Assembly (NCBI GenBank): GCA_963969495.1 | Contig: OZ018321.1 | Coordinates: 129,422,120-129,486,119, forward strand | Length of the DNA: 64,000 bases | Direction of reading: 5' to 3' | Origin: Ceratothoa steindachneri | Taxonomy: Eukaryota; Arthropoda; Malacostraca; Isopoda; Cymothoidae | Shown: piece by piece, positions 24,890 through 36,515 of the stretch | Numbering within the stretch: position 1 is the first letter of the stretch | Layout of the letters: each line of letters begins with the position of its first letter | Notes under the pieces: model-generated | The model's database searches: none | What the model saw: the letters and a program-made list of their open reading frames with translations, nothing else | Told to the model about the DNA's origin: nothing | Translations under genes and position numbers: made by a program

Positions 24890-26203
24890 GGTCATATCTA
24901 TACATACAAACATACTTCCGGAAGTATATATATTAGATCACATACGCTAAGTTTTTTTCCATGTACTAAACACTGTTGGTGCATTCCGGAATATCTGTCA
25001 AATTTTAACATGATCGAAGCTGTCTGTATTATATGCTACGATATCACGATTTAGATCAAATTCAACTCTTCAAATCAAATTATGACTATATTTTTTGCAG
25101 TTTTAATATAAAATGATCCTTTAATAGGAGTGAGCCCTAAATATTTTCAACATCAACGTTGATATCGACATACCTTCTATTTTGTTTTGAAGTGTATTCA
25201 TCCAAAGTAACTGAATACCACTTGCCTTCTTTGATTTCTTTCTTGAAAAATTCAGGCAATTCTATCTTATTCTTGAAATAAAAGTTCATCATTGAACTTT
25301 TAACACCATTGTTTGAAGTTGGAGGTTGCTTGCAGAACTTTTTTGAATAAATTTACTTCTAGCAACGGCTGCAAACCTTAGACCATCTTTACAAGTAAGT
25401 TTAGCGATTTCTTATCGATTGTATAATTTTTTTATAAAACTTGAAAAGAGTTCTCTGCTTTTCAAAGTAGACAAATCACTATTACCTTCTGCTTTCATTT
25501 CTCCGTGATTCATTCTATAATGTTTGATAAGTCATGAAGTCGTAACACCCACACACATTAATTTTGCTTCGCAAGTTAAGTATTCAGCTTCGTTTTTAGA
25601 AACCTTTTTAAAGTAATTTCATGCAAAACATTTTGACATATTTGAAAAGGGACTTATCACAAAAACTTTTAAAAAAATTAAAAAATTCTTTTGAGCAAAA
25701 TCTCATGTATGCATTATGCAAGAAACCAATTCGAACACAAGCAAATTTGGGAAGATAGCTACTCGCCAGAGGGAATTTTCAGTTTTCAATTTTTTCATGG
25801 CAAAAATATTTGTATTTCATTTATTCGTGTTAAAAAATTTAATTTTGATATTTAGATCCTTTTCTAAGCAAACTATGTTATAATTAAAAAAAGAAACAAA
25901 TAAGATGCAAAAAATGTAATCTAGATTTATATATTTATGACTAACTTGGCATTTGGCAATAAGGAAATTAGTCTTCACATTTCGCGGTGCGGCCCTCAAG
26001 AAACATATTCAAGACAAGAGTTTTGTCACTTTTCACTTGCGTGGCTTTGAATTATTCTAGATTACTACGTTTGATTAAAAATTATTTTATCCTTTAGGAA
26101 CCGGGAAATTCTCTCCGGTTCTCGGTTCGATTCCTAGGATCAGGGAAGCGGGAATTTCCCGGATCCATGGAACTGGGTGCATTGAACCGGGTACAAGCCC
26201 TTA

Positions 26204-26518
26204 AATTCATATATTTCTGAGTATTCTATCCTGACTTTTGTATATGTACATACTCTGACTACGCCCATTATTGTTTTTACACCTGACTGTTTTGCGATTT
26301 ATTTCAGAATATCGCTCTGTATTTCTAGAATATCCATATTCTATCAGTCTGTGTACGCTTCTTTCTTCGCTCTATGTCTCATCCTTTCATTATCTATTTA
26401 TCCTTTCTCATTCTATATTGTTCCTTTCTTCTTCTATTCTTCTGCATCTTTCTTTTCCATATTAAGATTCTGTTTCCCTTGTATAGATATTCGTAAGCAA
26501 ATATTTACTTAATTAATA
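26204..26518. other. Unassigned spacer, pyrimidine-rich in part
   Basis: Plain AT-rich sequence between the hAT end and the palindromic (TA)n region. The plus strand is pyrimidine-rich from about 26350 to 26460. Confidence 0.35.
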
Positions 26519-26791
<273 letters not shown>

Positions 26792-26831
26792 AAGAAGGAC
26801 AAAACGAAGAAGGCGGGTCACCTCTTTAATT

Positions 26832-26867
26832 CCAACGTTTCGGATTATTACAAAACCCATCTTCAGG
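26832..26867 (-). ncRNA. Hammerhead-like box, left terminal repeat
   Basis: Minus-strand CCTGAAGATGGG, loop, AATCCGAAACGTTGG. Fits the CUGANGA-stem II-GAAA core; stem II can form GGGUU with AAUCC through one G-U pair. Stems I and III need modelling. Confidence 0.45.
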
Positions 26868-27449
26868 AGCTAGAAACAAATTCTAAATGAGTAATTTAAG
26901 CCTTAAAACATAAATAATAGCACAAGTTAAAAGTTAAAAATAATAGATCAGAGAAAATCACAAAAACGACGTTAAAAATATAAAATGAACATTGCGTTAA
27001 TGAACAAACAGACTAGTGAGGTAAAGAACAGCAGAAAAATATTTGTAAAGATATACTATCAATTAAGGACAAACAAAGTAAACGTTATATCACAAAATTA
27101 CACAATTGAAATGGAAAAATAGAGAATTGGATACAAACAAAAGGTAAAAACTAAAATATAGACACTGAAACATTACCTTACATGGTCGGATCACAATAAC
27201 GAGTGAAAACAGGAAGGGATTCAACGAATGAATACAGCAAATTTTAAGACAGAAAAATCATTTAAGGACACGTCTGTTTTACAATCAAGAGCATGTTTCC
27301 TGATGGATGAAAACTCTTTGTTACTAAATGTTTTACCGGGTCTATGGCTAATTCCCATGTGAGAACAGAAACTTTAAATTCTGCGCTCGGAATAAGCTTT
27401 CGTTCCTCGTTGATTCATATTCTAAAGATCTGTCTTCTACATTTTTTTG

Positions 27450-29130
27450 TTTAGATAGCCTATGTTTTTCCTCTATTTTTTCTCGGAACATTTCATCCTA
27501 TGCTTAAAGAATTTCATTAGTCCATGACCGCAAACTTAGAAAGCTTAACTTATCACGGCCTAAATTCCATGATTTAAACTCTGTAGTTAATCTTTCTGAC
27601 GCTATACTCTCGAAAAGGGAAAAGTTTCTCCTCTCTTTTGGGCTTCAATTCAAGTTACCAAACTTCAGACCCGACTATGTGGACTATTATTTTTACTTTG
27701 AAAGGTTTATTTACGATATTCAACATCTCCCCTTTCTAGGTTCATTTTCTGAAAACAAATATTTCACATGTCGCCCATGAATTAATTCATAAATTTAAGC
27801 ACATGAAATCTTCGTCTTTCCTTTTTACTAAACAAGATTTTTCTCTTTTTCGGAACCTCGGCGGAATAACGAAATTGTTGTCACCCGTCCTGATATGGGT
27901 AATGGGGTGGTGATTTTGAATAGGACTGATTACATTTCTACAATGTCCCAGATTTTTTAGATAAATCCAAGTTTACTGAAATTATGGAACAAAATTTGAC
28001 TATCATTCACCATTTACAGAACAAATGAACCTGTTTTTGCTAAAGCTAAAGTCTTCCTGTGTTCTTAATGATTCTGTTTACGGTTCTCTGTATGTTTCAT
28101 CATCCTACCTAGGTCTGCTCTATGGGCTACCTATGATACATTAGACTGGATGCCCTCTCGGTCCCATTCTTGCTTCTTACTCTCTTCCTTCCTATAAAAT
28201 TGCTAAGTTTTTAGTTCCTCTGTTACCCCCTTTTACTTCCAATCTATATACCATTAATAATAGCTTTGATTTTGCTTCGGAAATCGCGAAGTTTGCATCG
28301 TCAAGACCTTTTTTCTTTTCGAGCTTTGACATCACGTCCTAATTTACAAATATTCCCCTTTAGACAACTATAAAGATTATTTTAATTTATGCATTTCCGG
28401 ATAGAAATACCCTCTTTAAAGGTTTCAGTTTTTCACACTTCTCGCAGGTATTGCATCTAGCTCTCAAGGACAACTAGTTCACTTTGAATGGCGTGGTTTA
28501 TCATCAAATTCAAGGTGTTAGGATGGGGAGCCCACTAGGTCTGATTTTTGCAATTATTTTTCATGTGTAATTTTGAAGATAGGCTCTTCCGCTTTTGCCC
28601 TTCTCAATTTCGTCCCTTATTCTACAAAAGATACGTTGACGATACCTTTGCTGTTTTTTCTTCTGGTTCTTGTTCAAGAAGGTTTTTCGATTTTATAAAC
28701 AATTTACACCCTAATATTACTTTTAATCAAGAACATGAAATCAATAATATGTTGCCATTTCTAGATGTTAATGTCTCTCGTACCCCTTCCGGCATTCAAA
28801 CGTGTGTTTTTAAAAAACCAACTTTCACAGGGCAGGGTTTAAATTTTTTTAGTTTCTGTGATTTAACATACAAGATTGGCGCCATTAAATCACTCCTCTT
28901 CATAGGTTTTAATTTGTCTTCCACTTATTTTAGTATGCATTTTAAATTTAATTTTTTAAAAAAATACTTTGTCAAAGATGATTACCCCTTATCTTTATTT
29001 GAAAGATGCATTAGGAAATTCCTTTTCAGGCGTTATAACCCCTCCACTTCTTTTAATGTCCCAAAGGAAAGCAGGTGTGTCTTGTTACCAGACATCAGCC
29101 CTTGTAATGACCTACTCCAAAACGTTTAAT
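27450..29130 (+). pseudogene. Penelope-like reverse transcriptase, nearly full span but decayed
   Basis: Motifs in order: KFHDLNSVVNLSD and SFGLQFKLPNF (N-terminal region, 27560-27665), VVTRPDMGNGVVILNRTDY (27875-27930), YGLPMIH (28124-28144), CPLGPILAS and YKIAKFLVPLL (28152-28230), SFDITS-FTNIPL (28320-28360, one stop), GVRMGSPLGLIFA (28518-28555), RYVDDTFAVF (28630-28660, catalytic box intact), NNMLPFLDVNVSRTP and FKKPTFTGQGLNFFSF. Several frameshifts and stops occur, but the catalytic YVDD box and an uninterrupted frame remain from 28548 to 29129. Confidence 0.9.
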
Positions 29131-29212
29131 TTCCATTTTTAGGAAATTTTATTGGCAAATTAATTTTAAACTTATATTCATTAATAATAAAAATATTGGT
29201 GATTTCTTTAAA

Positions 29213-29563
29213 GTGAAGGACAGTATTCCCACGCCGTTTAGTTCGTGCATTGTATATCAATTCATTTTCCCTAGCTGTAAGTTGGGGACGTATATAGGAA
29301 GCACAATACGTACTCTTCAGTCGAATTTTTGTTTTCACATGGCCATTAGCCATAGAACCGGTAAAACATTAAGTAACAAAGAGTTTTCTTCCATCAGGAA
29401 ACATGATATTGATTGTAAAACAGACGTGTCCTTAAATGATTTTTCTATCTCAAAATTTGCTAAATCCATTTCATCTCTCAGAATTAAAGAATCACTCTTT
29501 ATTAAATACAACTATCCAAATTTAAATGAGGACACGTCATCCTTTCCTCTGTTTATAACTTAA
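29213..29563 (+). pseudogene. GIY-YIG endonuclease domain of the Penelope-like element
   Basis: YQFIFPSCKLGTYIGSTIR matches the GIY-YIG core (Y-x-F...TYIGSTxR), followed by SHRTGKTLSNKEFSSIRKH and LRIKESLFIKYNYPNLN, typical of the Penelope family. It reads for 116 codons to a stop at 29561-29563. A frameshift separates it from the RT. The left terminal repeat carries an inverted, deleted copy of its 3' half. Confidence 0.9.
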
Positions 29564-29938
29564 CAAAACTGGATTCATTCTTTGAATTCCTTCCTGTTTT
29601 CACCCGTCATTGTGATACTAGCATGTAAGATAATGTTTCAGTGTCTATATTTTAGTTTTACCTTTTGTTTGTATCCAATTCTCTATTTTTCCATTTCAAT
29701 TGTTAAATTTTATGATATTACGTTTGCTTTGTTTGTCCTTAATTGATAGTATCTATTTACAAATATTGTTCTGCTGTTCTTTACCCTCACTAGTCTGTTT
29801 GTTCATTAACGTAAGGTTCATTTTATATTTTTAACGTCGTTTTTGTGATTTTCTCTGATCTGTGGTTTTTAACTTTGAACTTGTGCTGTTATTTATGTTT
29901 TTAGGCTTAGGTTACTCATTTAGAATATGTTTCTAGCG

Positions 29939-29975
29939 CCTGAAGATGGGTTTTGTAATAACCCGAAACGTTGGA
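29939..29975 (+). ncRNA. Hammerhead-like box, right terminal repeat
   Basis: CCTGAAGATGGGTT, loop TTGTAAT, AACCCGAAACGTTGG. Stem II GGGUU/AACCC is perfect and is bounded by CUGAAGA and GAAA, as in hammerhead cores (the seventh core base is variable). Activity depends on stems I and III, not established here. Confidence 0.5.
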
Positions 29976-30024
29976 ATTAAAAAGGTGACCCGCCTTTTTC
30001 GTTCTTTTTGTCCTTCTTATTGAA

Positions 30025-30062
30025 TATAAGACTCAAGCTTTGTAGAAGAAATCTAGGTGAAT

Positions 30063-30133
<71 letters not shown>

Positions 30134-30868
30134 TATTTCGAATATCTTTTGTATTTGTAACAAAAAGTTCTTATATTTAATTCAACTTTCTATTAATAAT
30201 TAATAACAATAAAACTGGGCACGTACAGCCTTTCAACAGCCTTTATTTATCATTATATAAAGGAACTAAAAAAAACTAACGGCATACCATCAGAGTGGCA
30301 AGTACATCCCATACAGATTTTAAACTTGAGATCTATAAAGAACGTGGCAAAGATGGACTGGTGAAAATGTGTGTAAGATATATTACCACAGATTTTCTTG
30401 CATGCCTAGGGGAAAAGAAGACACTGAGTGCTAAAATGTCATCAACGTTCTGGTTGTTACATGTACACCTGATGCCTATGCATCGCTCTAAACAGCCGGC
30501 TACAAACTTTTTAAGGGAATCAGGTGTAGTATCTCACTTGCTATTAAGTACTTCTTCTAGCTCCTTCTTCCCAACGGATTGCGCCACGTCTTCCTCCTTC
30601 TTCGTATTCGTCATCCATCCCTTTGGCAAGAATTGTCCCGTTACAATATGTATTTCTGTGTATATATACACACGTGTGGGTTTTCTTTCTATTCCTCTCT
30701 CTGTCTTTGCTTCCTACTTTCCTTAGGTCTTTTCTTGTTTATTCGACATCTTTTTCTCTTTTGTTACCTTCTTTCTGTATTTATTTTCTTTTTTTCCTTA
30801 TTTCTTTTTTTTTTCTTAAATTGTCAATTATTCCTAAATTTTTCGTCCTCCTATCTAGGCATTAATTA
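30025..30868. other. Unassigned spacer with (AC)n(TA)n
   Basis: (AC)n at 30061-30080 runs into (TA)n at 30079-30128. Beyond this an open frame at 30295-30726 resembles nothing known to me, and a T-rich stretch (30720-30840) precedes the transposon end at 30869. Confidence 0.4.
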
Positions 30869-31290
30869 CACTAGCCAACAAATTTTAAATTTGTCTCTGC
30901 TACTTGAGTAAATGTTGTTGTAACTTACTAATTTTGGGGCACCCGATGTATGATTTATTAATAGAGTACATGATCTCCAGAAACAAGCAGAGAATTAAAC
31001 AGAGACTAAGAAAAGCGCGCAAACATAGATGTATCCACATAGGTAATGACACTAACGAAGGAGCTAAACGATGCATCAAAGAAGAAGACAACAAAGAAAT
31101 AAGAAATATAGCTAGAGAAAGGAATATATGTAGAAATAAATAATACATGCCTGTTCTTGCGCGCATAACAATAATCAAGAATGATTTTGCTATTTGGGTA
31201 TTAGCTTGTGATTTATACTAATTCGAGTATGCTGATTCCGAATCTGTAATCAGAATTGTTCTACCACGTAAGGTTCCTGAATTACACACA
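30869..31290 (+). repeat. Left terminal inverted repeat, interrupted
   Basis: 30869-30945 and 31218-31290 match successive parts of the reverse complement of 36890-37023 (second part: GCTGATTCC, AATCTGT, AAGGTTCCTGAATTA against AAGGATCCTGAATTA). The 30946-31217 segment has no counterpart in the right repeat and is an insertion. Confidence 0.72.
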
Positions 31291-31663
31291 TACTCTTTAG
31301 TTACACATATGGCCAGTGTTGCTTTGACTACCGTAGTGAGATGATATGTTGTGGGTGTTTAGTTGCTGAGTTACACTCCTGCTTTATCGCGTTGTCAAAT
31401 TTAGCCATTATAGTAGTGGTGTTGAAACGGTATTAACATAGAGTGATTAATTGCATTTTTATTTCAGATTTATCTCTCAATTAATTTGTAAATGAAATAA
31501 GATTGTAGAAAAATATAACAGGATATATACAAACTAAGTTGAAAACATGAATTAACGAGGATGTATAAATAGCCCAGACAACTTTTGTTATATCTGAGGA
31601 AGATATACTCCAAGCAGCCAGCAGAAAAGTTTAGCTAAAAGAGTGAAACTGGATACAATTATT

Positions 31664-32960
31664 ATTTTGGTTGTAAAGTTGGTGAGCAAGACAAGCCCTG
31701 GGCACCTCACAAATCTTATACTGTGTGTTATACGGAGCTCACACAGTGGGTAAATGGCAAACGGAAGGGTATGCCTTTTGCTGTACCAATGGTGTAGCGT
31801 GATCCAACAAATCATGTTTTTGATTGCTATTTTTGTATGAAAAATATTGCGATATTCTCAAATAAGAACAAGTCAAATATTGTATATTCAGATTGTAAGT
31901 CAGCTATAAAACTAGTCCTCCATAATATGGAGATGCCAATCCCAGTTAATCCATCAGCTAGTGTAGTCAAAGAAGATGATTCATCGCCTGAAGAGAAGAA
32001 TAACAATAACAATGAAATGTATGAGGATGATTCTAAAGAAAAGAAGATCCAGTTGATAAATCAAGAAAGATTGAATGATTAGGTGGGAGATTTGTCATTG
32101 TCAAAGGAGAACGCAGAACTGTTGGGCCCCAGACTACAGCAATTGAATCTTCTAGAAGACAGTGCAAAAATATCTACTTTCCGTAAACGCCATGAGGCCT
32201 TAGCTGCATTCTATAAAAAAGAAGATAGTGCTTGTTTCTATACTGATTTTAATGGCTTCATGAATCAGATACGTAACAAGCATTTACCTGATGTATGGAG
32301 ACTATTCATCGATGCAAACAGTTCTAACCTCAAAGCTGTGTTGATACACAATGGTAACAAAAGACCTTCAATTCCTGTCGCAGTTATTGTTGGGATGATA
32401 TAGACATATGAATTAATGAAAACTTTTTGACTGCAGCTAGGATATACAAAGAATATTTGCTTCTTATGCCAATGGAACAGCCGGGACGAGAGGAATCGTA
32501 TATTTTCAAAAGGTGGCCTGAAAGAGAAGAACACATAGTTGTCCGATACACTGTGAAGCACATGCCTTTGGTAGATCCACAGAAGATTTACCTCCCATCA
32601 CTTCATATTAAACTTGGCCTCATCACAAATTTTTTTAAAGCAATGGCCCATGATTCTGATGGATTACAGTATCTCAACGAGAAATACGGTGCAAAGAAAA
32701 CCAATGCTTAACTTAAAGCTGACATTTTTTTAGGGCCGGAAATCAGAGAATTGATACGTGACAGGGAGTTCAGAAATAAACTTACTGCATTTGAGTTGGC
32801 AGTATGGGATTCATTTGTCCATGTAGTGCAGAACTTCTTTTATAAATCATAGGGCTGAAAATTATGAAGAACTAGTGGACAACATGCTAAAGGTCTATCA
32901 ACGAATGGGGTGTCTGAGGTCTCTTAAGATGCATTTCTGCTTCCGCATCTAGGTTTTTAC
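31664..32960 (+). pseudogene. Uncharacterised CACTA-like transposon protein, N-terminal and central parts
   Basis: The plus-strand frame reads CKVGEQDKPWAPHKS, then KRKGMPFAVPMV with a TAG (31796) where a tryptophan would fit, RDPTNHVFDCYFCMKN, an acidic linker (KEDDSSPEEKNNNN), a second TAG (32080), LSLSKENAELLGPRLQQLNL, FRKRHEALAAFYKKED, WRLFIDANSSNLKAVLIHNG and NKRPSIPVAVI. After a frameshift it continues VKHMPLVDPQKIYLPSLHIK, LGLITNFFKAMAHDSDG and FLGPEIRELIRDREF. The FIDAN aspartate could be the first catalytic acid of a DDE nuclease, but that is inference. It stops at about 32960, where a LINE insertion starts. Function is unknown. Confidence 0.82.
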
Positions 32961-33068
32961 ATCTAATATAATAATAATAATAATAATAGGTATTTATAAT
33001 GGCGCCATTCAGGGCTGTAAGCCCTCACAAAGCGCAGGCTGTGTAGCTGTAGCTAATGTAGAGAAAGT

Positions 33069-34225
33069 TTACAGGGGAGAGAAGGCAATTCTGAAGAGAT
33101 GAGTCTTCACGAGACGTTTAAAAGTAGCAAGGTAGGGAGAGGATCGGACTTCGGCAGGAAGAGCATTCCAGAGTCTAGGAGTACAAACTGAGAAGGAACT
33201 GTAACCCATCGAGCAGAGGACAGAACAAGGAGTGTTTAAGATGGGAGGAAGGTTAGACCGGAGTGCCAGAGGAGTTTGACGACGGGAGAGGGCAGACGAG
33301 AGATAAGGTGGAGCCTCGGGGTTTATGGCCTTGTAGGTGATGAGAAGAATTTTATAGTGGGTACAGAAGCGAATAGGTAACCAGTGTAGCTCTTGTAACA
33401 GAGCTATCGAAAGAAAGAACCGAGGGCGGCGAAGGAGGAGCCGGGCAGCATAGTTTTGAACTAGTTGTAGGGGGAGAACTGACGAAGAAAGGAGATTCAC
33501 CAACGAGAATTGCAGTAGTCTAAGCGTGAGGTGACGAAGGCATGATTAGCAGTCTCAAGGCTTCGTCGATCAAAATGGGATCGAACACGTGAAAAGTTGC
33601 GGAGGTAACCAAGGGAAGACTTACAGATAAGATGGATGTGCGGTTTAAACGAGAGATGCTCGTCGAAAATAATACCAAGATTACTAACAGTAACAGAGAA
33701 GGCGACATTGGTTTGCCCAGGGTTAAGGTAGGGGAAGAGAGCTTTAGATTTCTCCGCCATCAAAGTGGTACCAACAAGGAGAACCTAAGTTTTATCGTGG
33801 TTAAATTTAAGAAAGTTGGCAGAGAGCCTTTCATTTATGGAGGTGTAGGCTGAAAGGAGCTTTGTAATTGAATGAGAGAAGGGCACAGGGGATGAGGAAA
33901 GGTATACATGAGTGTTATCAGCATAGAGGTTGAAGGACAGGCCTTTATCACGAAGAAGGGAGCCAAGAGGGAGTAAGTAGATGCGAAAGAGGAGGGGATC
34001 AAGGACTGAGCCATGAGGCACCCAAAAATTAATGGGCGCGGGCTCGGAGGAGAGGTTATCGAGCGTGACCGACTGAGTGCGGGGGGAGAGGTATGAGCGG
34101 AACCGAGCAAGTGCAGTGCCCGAGAGACCAAGAAAAGTTTGAAGACGATCAAAAAGGACAGTGTGGTCGATGGTGTCAAAAGCAGAGGAGAGGTCTAAGA
34201 GGACTATAATGGACGTACAACCCAT
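33069..34225 (-). pseudogene. CR1/L2-like reverse transcriptase, catalytic and C-terminal parts
   Basis: Minus-strand frames read SIIVLLDLSSAFDTIDHTVL (RT motif A with intact D), WVPHGSVLDPLLFRIYL (motif B; usual VPQGSVLGP), FNLYADNTHVY (catalytic box YADN for YADD), then in the next frames NLGIIFDEHLSFKPHI, VTSRLDYCNS, LVQNYAARLL, ELHWLPI..HYKILLITYKA and FRTAFSPL-like C-terminus. These blocks are diagnostic of CR1/L2/Jockey-group LINEs without RNase H. Two frameshifts and the YADN change disable it. Confidence 0.9.
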
Positions 34226-34373
34226 ATCAGCAGCTCTACGTAAACCGTCTGAAACATTAAGAAGAGCGGTTTCAGCAGAGTGCTTCGCTTTGAACCCCGA
34301 TTAGAGCGTTTCATCGATATTGCAGTTAAAAATATGGTCATTAAGGCGAGAGAAAACCACTCTCTCGAGGATC

Positions 34374-34904
34374 TTAGAAAAGAAAGGAATGGAAGCTGTG
34401 AGATAGGGCGATAGCTAGATGGTTCAGAGGGGTTAAAGTGTGGTTTCTTAAGGATTGGAGAATTAACGCATGCTTGAAGGAAGAGGGAACCACCGCTGTG
34501 GCAAGAGAAGTGTTAAAGAAGGGAAAAATCAGTGGGAGGACAGCAGGGAGAATTTGATGGAGGGGTTTGGGTGGAAAGACGTCCCTAAGGGATCCAGATT
34601 TCTTAGAGCGTGAGATAAGGGTAGTTACCTCCTCAGACGACGCACGAGTGATGACGTTAAGCGCCAATGGAGTATGGTCGGGGAGAACAGCATGGGCTTG
34701 TTCAGACGACTGGGGTAGTATGGCGCGAAGGTTAATAACTTTATTAGAGAAAAATTTAGAAAGCCTAGTGGGTTTGATGGGAGGAGAGGTGGGAGAAATG
34801 GGGCTAGGCGAGGAAAGACGACAGAGCAGACGAAAGATAGTCCGAGGGTCATTCTTGCTCATAGACAAAAGTTTGCGTGAATGAGCTTCACTCGCTGATT
34901 TCAA
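34374..34904 (-). pseudogene. CR1/L2-like LINE, pre-RT and RT N-terminal part
   Basis: Minus-strand frame with FRLLCRLSSPSPISP, LSKFFSNKVINLRA, KKSGSLRDVFPPKPLHQILP and TAVVPSSFKHALI, collinear with the fragment at 1012-1908. After that the frame degenerates (PLNHLAIALSHSFHSF where YRPISxLSFLSKILE is expected, one base out). Confidence 0.9.
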
Positions 34905-35306
34905 TTTGGAAGAATAAGACTAAATAGCAAGGCGATAGGCAAGTGAGAGAGAGGTCGTGTCCTGCCCACATGAGCATACTTTACGAAGGGCACGTTCATG
35001 GGCACGTAAGGACCTCCTTGAACGAAGGAGTTCCATGGTGAACTAAGGGGCGCGGTTATGGCGGTTTGAAGAAGGAGTGATAAGTGGAGCGTGCACGTCA
35101 AGGCAGGCGAGTAATGATTGGCGCAGTGAGTTTAAGGTTTGCTCAAGTGAAGCAGTAGTATCAATAAGCGGTAGAGCAGAAATAACATCGTTAAAGAGAG
35201 AAGTAGTATCAATTGACGATAGTCGCCAGAAAGGAGTAGGACCTCGGTACGAGCGAGTAGGTAGGTGGTAGGGCATGCAGAATTTAAAATTGACCAAGAA
35301 TTGGGT

Positions 35307-36143
35307 CTAAATCGTATAAGAAAAGTCAGTTATTGTTAGATTTGATATATGGAGGTTCGAGATGAATAAGTCAAGGATATTACCACGTATATGTGTTAGC
35401 GATGACACATGTTGTGTAAGCGATAATAGGTCGATGATGTTAATTAATGGGCGAAAAGTCTCATTGTGGCTAGGAAGATTGAAGTCAACAAGAATAAGGA
35501 GAGAACCAGTAGGAGATCGGTCGTAGAGTAGGTTACTGAACTTCTTGAGAAATAAGGCTGGAAACAAGCTGGGAGGGCGCTAAAGGACCACAATAGTCAG
35601 AGCGGGCACAACACGTGAGACAGCAATTAGAGCCTCAACTGAGGCTAGATGGGGGAGGGGGGGAAGATTCAGGGAGAAGAATGAGTTGGAAATCAATGCA
35701 ACTTCCCCTCCACGGTGGTTCCAAGGAAGATGCAGGAAAGAATGACCCGGAGGGGTTGCAAGGGCACTACATGAACCAGAATCAGACTCTAGCCAGGTTT
35801 CTATAAGGCAAAGGAAGTAAACTCCAGTGGTAACAACGAGGTCATGGAAATACTTCGACTTATTGGTCAGGCTCCTAATTTTTAAAAGAGACACCGACAG
35901 CGCCTGCTGATGAGCACAGGAGGAAAGGGGAGATTGGGAGGTGTTGGGTAAAGGAAGAATGGTAGAGCGAAAGAGGTTCCTAATGGACGCCGAAAGTCTC
36001 GGCCCCCTCCTAATTGGGCGAGTTCGGGGGATACCAGCCCCCTTTATCTTCGCGTATGTGGTTGGAGAAAGACGATAATTTAAAGAGTTGAGTGAGAGGA
36101 TTGAGTCTCTATCATACATAGTGGGGAAGAAAGGAGGAAGCAA
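35307..36143 (-). pseudogene. CR1/L2-like apurinic-type endonuclease
   Basis: The minus strand reads SLLKIRSLTNKSKYFHDLV (the start motif of LINE endonucleases, with the usual NxRSL), FLCLIETWLESDSGS (catalytic ETWL), GHSFLHLPWNHRGGEVALIS and LASVEALIAV. After a frameshift near 35570 it continues LLILVDFNLPSHNE (the GDFN motif as VDFN) and NILDLFISNLHISNL (the DLxxS block). The nuclease that nicks chromosomal DNA is thus recognisable in order, but broken. Confidence 0.9.
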
Positions 36144-36184
36144 AGGCGAGAATTATGAAGAGTACAGAAGACGGGAAAATTCAT

Positions 36185-36515
36185 CCCCTAACTTGTTAGA
36201 TTAGATATATGGAGGTTCGAGATGACTAAGTCAAGGATATTACCACGTAAATGTGTTGGAGATGACACATGTTGTCTAAGAGAGAAGAGGTCCATGATGT
36301 CAATGAATGGGCGAAAAGTCTCATTGTGTCTAGGAAGATTGAAGTCAATGAGAATAAGGAGAACCAGTAGAAGATCAGTCGGAGAGTAGGTTACTGAACT
36401 CCTCGAGTAAAAAGGCTGGAAACGAGCTGGGATTGAGTCCCTATCATACATAGTGGGGAAGAAAGGAGGGAGCAAAGGCAGGAATTATGAAGAGCATAGA
36501 AGACGGGAAAACTTA
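36185..36515 (-). pseudogene. Partial second LINE copy, endonuclease with internal deletion
   Basis: Starts with the same MLPPFFPTMYDRDSI peptide as the neighbouring copy and then jumps directly to LLILIDFNLPRHNETFRP..NILDLVISNLHISNL. About 500 bp of the endonuclease are missing. The copy ends at TATATCTAATCTAAC (36187 to 36201 region), where the adjacent full copy begins. Confidence 0.85.

Larger units (their letters stand above)
20640..25780 (-). pseudogene. hAT-family transposase, in four collinear pieces
   Basis: Piece 1 (25780-24890) has a BED-like zinc finger remnant (LTC...C, IKHYRMNH), then DGLRFAAVARSKFIQKS, TLDEYTS.QNRRYVDINV, DIVAYNTD and HQQCLVHGKKLSVCDLIY. Those blocks are the conserved core of hAT transposases, including the catalytic-aspartate region. 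Piece 2 (24350-24059) has FDSLIGKVRKICRTFRNSPLKN. Piece 3 (22745-22207) has KALREIRYEDSL, IKEIIQAFKPLE and RQALFDRYTSRRQ. Piece 4 (20863-20640) has KFTSVESKRDFSACGLFYKKF, the C-terminal dimerisation motif (usually SVESERAFSAAG). Gaps between pieces correspond to insertions; stops and frameshifts occur within pieces. No active product is possible. Confidence 0.85.
20244..26203 (-). mobile_element. Decayed hAT transposon with nested insertions
   Basis: The outer ends TAGGGTTTGAATGTG (20244) and, inverted, AAGGGCTTGTACCC (ending 26203) resemble the short AGGG-type inverted ends of hAT elements. The sequence ATTCAT lies at both outer junctions (20238-20243; 26205-26210), compatible with a decayed 8-bp target duplication. 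Similar GC-rich subterminal motifs (GGAACTGGG, TTTCCGGAACC) are found near both ends. Inside are the pieces of one hAT transposase on the minus strand, broken by two solo LTRs and one other insertion. Confidence 0.75.
26787..30024 (+). mobile_element. Penelope-like retroelement with inverted terminal repeats
   Basis: The left 26787-27400 is the reverse complement of the right 29295-30024, with a deletion of about 110 bp in the left copy. The right arm includes the end of the GIY-YIG endonuclease. Between them the plus strand encodes a decayed reverse transcriptase followed by the endonuclease, the Penelope order. Inverted 'pseudo-LTR' ends are a known arrangement of Penelope-like elements. 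Each arm ends next to a hammerhead-like box and the sequence (A)AAGGTGACCCGCC. Confidence 0.92.

Noticed and set aside
34567..35271. Plus-strand open frames opposite the LINE
   Set aside because: Shadows of the minus-strand LINE coding region.
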